From Parageobacillus caldoxylosilyticus NBRC 107762 (GTDB lineage Bacteria > Bacillota > Bacilli > Bacillales > Anoxybacillaceae): DNA of 56,689 nucleotides. The stretch spans positions 1 to 56,689 of the forward strand of contig NZ_BAWO01000043.1 of assembly GCF_000632715.1 (NCBI RefSeq). Direction: 5' to 3'. The translations under genes and the position numbers were made by a program. The notes below the pieces were generated by a model. It was not told where the DNA came from and did no database searches. It saw only the letters and a program-made list of their open reading frames with translations. Below are positions 54,334 through 56,689 of the stretch, piece by piece; position 1 is the stretch's first letter; every line of letters begins with the position of its first letter.

Positions 54334-55421
54334 TATTCATCACCCTCCATATTTTTTCTCTCTTCCATTTTTAGACGTTCCCGTATTAATGCCGCTCGAC
54401 GAACATCCCTCTCCTCTGGTCTCAGCGCACCGCCGGCGTATTGTTGCAAAAACCCAGGCTGCGTCAAAATCATTAGCTCATTTAAAATATTGCGCGAAAT
54501 ATTTTTAATGTATCCTAAATCAATTCCTAAACGCACGTCGGACAAACACTGCGCCGCTTCTTTCGATTCAATCATCCGACAGTTGGCCAATATTCCATAC
54601 GAGCGGAATACTCTGTCTTCTAATTTTATGTTTAAAGTTTTGACTAATGCCTCCCTTGCCATTCGCTCTTGGGCGATTAATTGCTTAACGATGCTTTGTA
54701 AATCTTCGACAATATCTTCCTCTGATTTTCCTAATGTAATTTGGTTTGATATTTGAAATATATTACCTAAAGCCTCACTTCCTTCTCCGTATGTTCCGCG
54801 TACTACCAACCCCAATTGATTAATAGCTGGAATAATGCGGTTGATTTGCTGTGTTAAAACGAGGGCAGGAAGGTGCATCATCACAGAGGCGCGCATCCCT
54901 GTCCCAACGTTGGTTGGGCAGCTTGTTAAATAGCCGAGTTTTTCATCGAAGGCATAATTCACATGCTCTTCAATCCAATCATCCAGCTCATTCGCTGCTT
55001 CCAATGCTTCGGTTAATTGCAACCCTGGAAATAAGCATTGAATGCGAATATGGTCTTCTTCGTTAATCATAATACTCACTTCTTCATTTTCCGATAGCAG
55101 GCAAGCACCGAATGGCGAATCTTCTGCCAAATGTGGGCTAATTAGATGTTTTTCTACTAATACCCTTTTTTCAATCGGCTGAAGCTCTGACATTTTTAAC
55201 AATTCAAAACGTCCGACCGAATGATAAGAGCGATGGGCAAATGTCTGTTCGAATAGGGAAACAATTTGTTGTGCCTCCTCGCTGCTAAACACGGTTGGGA
55301 AACGGAAGTCAACGATGTTTCGTGCCAAACGGATACGGCTGCTTAACACGATATCGGAATCAGGACCTTCCTGGCTCATCCAAGAACTAACGGCCGTATT
55401 AAAAAACTTTTCAAATGACAT
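54333..55421 (-). CDS. mcsB: Protein-arginine kinase McsB
   Basis: Phosphagen-kinase homologue that phosphorylates arginines; pArg marks proteins for ClpCP and inactivates CtsR. 362 residues from ATG 55421 ([15 protein letters not shown]). SSRIRLARN binds phosphate, and the conserved [17 protein letters not shown] segment carries the Cys/Arg loop. The RBS GAGAGGGGG is within the end of mcsA. A C-terminal pArg-binding region is expected but I cannot mark it. Confidence 0.97.
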   Translation of the reverse strand: MSFEKFFNTAVSSWMSQEGPDSDIVLSSRIRLARNIVDFRFPTVFSSEEAQQIVSLFEQTFAHRSYHSVGRFELLKMSELQPIEKRVLVEKHLISPHLAEDSPFGACLLSENEEVSIMINEEDHIRIQCLFPGLQLTEALEAANELDDWIEEHVNYAFDEKLGYLTSCPTNVGTGMRASVMMHLPALVLTQQINRIIPAINQLGLVVRGTYGEGSEALGNIFQISNQITLGKSEEDIVEDLQSIVKQLIAQERMAREALVKTLNIKLEDRVFRSYGILANCRMIESKEAAQCLSDVRLGIDLGYIKNISRNILNELMILTQPGFLQQYAGGALRPEERDVRRAALIRERLKMEERKNMEGDE

Positions 55422-55425
55422 ACCG

Positions 55426-55974
55426 CTACATTTCCCCCTCTCCACGCTGACGCAGCTGATATTCCAAAGAACGAATTTGGTCGCGGACTTCTGCCGCCTT
55501 TTCAAATTCCTCTCTCGCTACAAGTTCCTGCAGCTTTTGTTTTAGGACGAAGATTTGTTTGCGCAGATGAAGCACTCCGCCTTTTCGTTTCGGTATTTTC
55601 CCGGAATGGGTCGTATTTCCGCTATGAAGTCTTTTTAATATTGGGGGCAAATATCGCGCAAATGTCCGATAACAGTCGGAGCAGCCAAAACGCCCGATTT
55701 GGGTGAATTGATGATAGGTCATTTTACATGTTTCACATTGTAAAATATCCGGGCCTGAGAACGTATTGGTGGTCATTTCTTTCATCGGCGTTTGGAAATT
55801 AAGCAATCCGGCTAATAGATTGTTTAAAGAAAAATCATCGTTTTCGTAAAACATAAACATATCGCCATGCTCTTTCGCGCATTGTTCACAAAGATGAAAT
55901 TCGGTTTTTTCGCCGTTGATAATTTTCGTAAAATGCATCGTCGCTGGTCTTTGTTTACACTCTTGACATATCAA
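55426..55974 (-). CDS. mcsA: McsA, activator of McsB
   Basis: Zinc-binding partner required for McsB kinase activity; 182 residues. Four CXXC motifs can be seen: CQEC and CEQC near the N-terminus, CETC and CSDC near 80-100. The C-terminal UVR motif ([21 protein letters not shown], about 140-175) matches the UvrB/C interaction fold. It starts 14 bases after ctsR. Confidence 0.96.
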   Translation of the reverse strand: MICQECKQRPATMHFTKIINGEKTEFHLCEQCAKEHGDMFMFYENDDFSLNNLLAGLLNFQTPMKEMTTNTFSGPDILQCETCKMTYHQFTQIGRFGCSDCYRTFARYLPPILKRLHSGNTTHSGKIPKRKGGVLHLRKQIFVLKQKLQELVAREEFEKAAEVRDQIRSLEYQLRQRGEGEM

Positions 55975-55988
55975 CGCGGTCCCCTCCC

Positions 55989-56450
55989 CTATTTGTATTT
56001 CAGCGATGTTAACATCGCTTTGAGCATGCGCGCCCGCAGCTCATCCCGCTGCGGCAAATCGATATATAAAACAGAGCGATCCATCACGCTTAACATAATC
56101 TTTGCTTCCCGCTCAGAAATGACTTTTTCCTCGACAAGGCGTTCAATGATATCTTCTGCATTGGATTGGCTGATGCGGTGTCCGACTAATTCCAACAATT
56201 GATCGATTAATTGCGCCTCGCTTTTCGTTTTCACTTTCATAATGCGGATATAGCCGCCGCCTCCACGTTTGCTTTCGACAATATACCCTCTCTCGAGCGT
56301 AAACCTTGTATTGATCACATAATTAATTTGTGATGGAACGCACTGAAATTTATTAGCAATTTCACTGCGTTTAATCTCGACAATGTCTTCGTCGCTCATA
56401 TTTAATACCTGTTTTAAATATTGCTCAATGATATCAGAAATATTTGGCAC
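55989..56450 (-). CDS. ctsR: Transcriptional repressor CtsR
   Basis: Class III heat-shock repressor, 153 residues. The winged helix-turn-helix (EIKRSEIANKFQCVPSQINYVINTRF) has the glycine-rich wing RGGGGYIRI that senses temperature. The start is GTG 56448-56450 with GGAGGAGGG upstream, giving PNISDIIEQYL as in the family. It represses its own operon through the operator at 56482-56498. Confidence 0.97.
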   Translation of the reverse strand: MPNISDIIEQYLKQVLNMSDEDIVEIKRSEIANKFQCVPSQINYVINTRFTLERGYIVESKRGGGGYIRIMKVKTKSEAQLIDQLLELVGHRISQSNAEDIIERLVEEKVISEREAKIMLSVMDRSVLYIDLPQRDELRARMLKAMLTSLKYK

Positions 56451-56481
56451 TCTACCCTCCTCCTTAACAATCAAAGTTGAC

Positions 56482-56498
56482 TTTGACTATATTTGACC
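56482..56498 (-). promoter_or_regulatory. CtsR operator
   Basis: Minus-strand heptads GGTCAAA and AGTCAAA with a 3-base TAT spacer match the CtsR consensus exactly in form. The site overlaps the predicted transcript start. Confidence 0.92.
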
Positions 56499-56506
56499 TT
56501 ACCTCT

Positions 56507-56535
56507 ACTATATAGTGTATTACAAAAAAATGCAA
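56507..56535 (-). promoter_or_regulatory. promoter of ctsR-mcsA-mcsB-clpC
   Basis: Minus-strand -35 TTGCAT (complement of 56530-56535) and -10 TATAGT (complement of 56507-56512), spacing 17; SigA-type. Confidence 0.78.
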
Positions 56536-56643
56536 GAGTTACCGACAAAAATGACTAGTCATAGGATATCCTTTTTTGCCAAAAATGAAACACCAATATC
56601 GGTTTTACATATGGTCAAGGAAAGAAAAATAAACAAATGAGGC

Positions 56644-56684
56644 AAAAAAAGAAGCATGCCCTTCATAAGAAAGACATGCTTCTT
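56644..56684 (-). terminator. terminator of the gene or rRNA operon upstream of ctsR
   Basis: Minus-strand stem GAAGCATG/CATGCTTC (56675-56682 with 56651-56658) and a long T-run at 56644-56650. It ends a transcript coming from beyond the right edge; in B. subtilis an rrn operon lies there. Confidence 0.82.
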
Positions 56685-56689
56685 CATCC

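Noticed and set aside
56551-56562. 12-base palindrome ATGACTAGTCAT upstream of ctsR
   Set aside because: Short enough to be chance in a 56-kb window, and it does not coincide with the promoter or operator.

Overview
The window is a stretch of core chromosome from a low-G+C Gram-positive bacterium of the family Bacillaceae. Protein sequences and gene order match Bacillus subtilis closely from ctsR to pdaB, laid out here in the reverse direction. The moderate base composition and the rRNA-linked repeat at the left edge suggest a thermophile of the Geobacillus, Parageobacillus or Anoxybacillus group. The genus is an inference. I see no insertion sequence, prophage, CRISPR array, tRNA gene or foreign island.

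Layout, read right to left because nearly all genes are on the minus strand. (1) 56689-51847: terminator of an upstream unit, then the heat-shock operon ctsR-mcsA-mcsB-clpC with a CtsR operator at its promoter. (2) 51815-42367: radA, yacL, ispD, ispF, gltX, then a Cys T-box controlling cysE-cysS-mrnC-rlmB-rae1. The disA gene normally found between radA and yacL is absent. (3) 42362-40514: sigH, rpmG, secE, nusG. (4) 40502-37819: rplK-rplA and rplJ-rplL, with an L10 leader. (5) 37765-29617: rsmC, rpoB, rpoC. (6) 29589-24607: rplGB-rpsL-rpsG-fusA-tuf. (7) 24589-9412: the merged S10-spc-alpha cluster from rpsJ to rplQ, including secY, adk, map, infA and rpoA. (8) 9353-6115: the ECF vitamin-transporter module ecfA1-ecfA2-ecfT, then truA. 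(9) 6096-5066: rplM-rpsI with a short leader. (10) 4987-408: the sporulation and germination block ybaK-cwlD, salA, gerD, kbaA, pdaB; gerD and pdaB are on the plus strand. (11) 300-1: tandem promoters and leader of a 16S rRNA operon running off the left edge.

Together these genes make ribosomes, RNA polymerase, elongation factors and the Sec channel. Linked regulators cover protein quality control (McsB/ClpC), amino-acid supply for Cys and Glu tRNA charging, rRNA processing, and entry into sporulation (SigH, KbaA). Many intergenic gaps hold hairpins or near-consensus promoters, and these are the most interesting part of the window. The best points for follow-up are the missing disA, terminator-like hairpins in the rpoB and nusG leaders, a perfect palindrome between rpsS and rplB, a possible relic of the KOW-protein gene before infA, and hairpins in the rplK-rplA, rpsG-fusA and fusA-tuf gaps. 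I found no clear novel multi-gene system.
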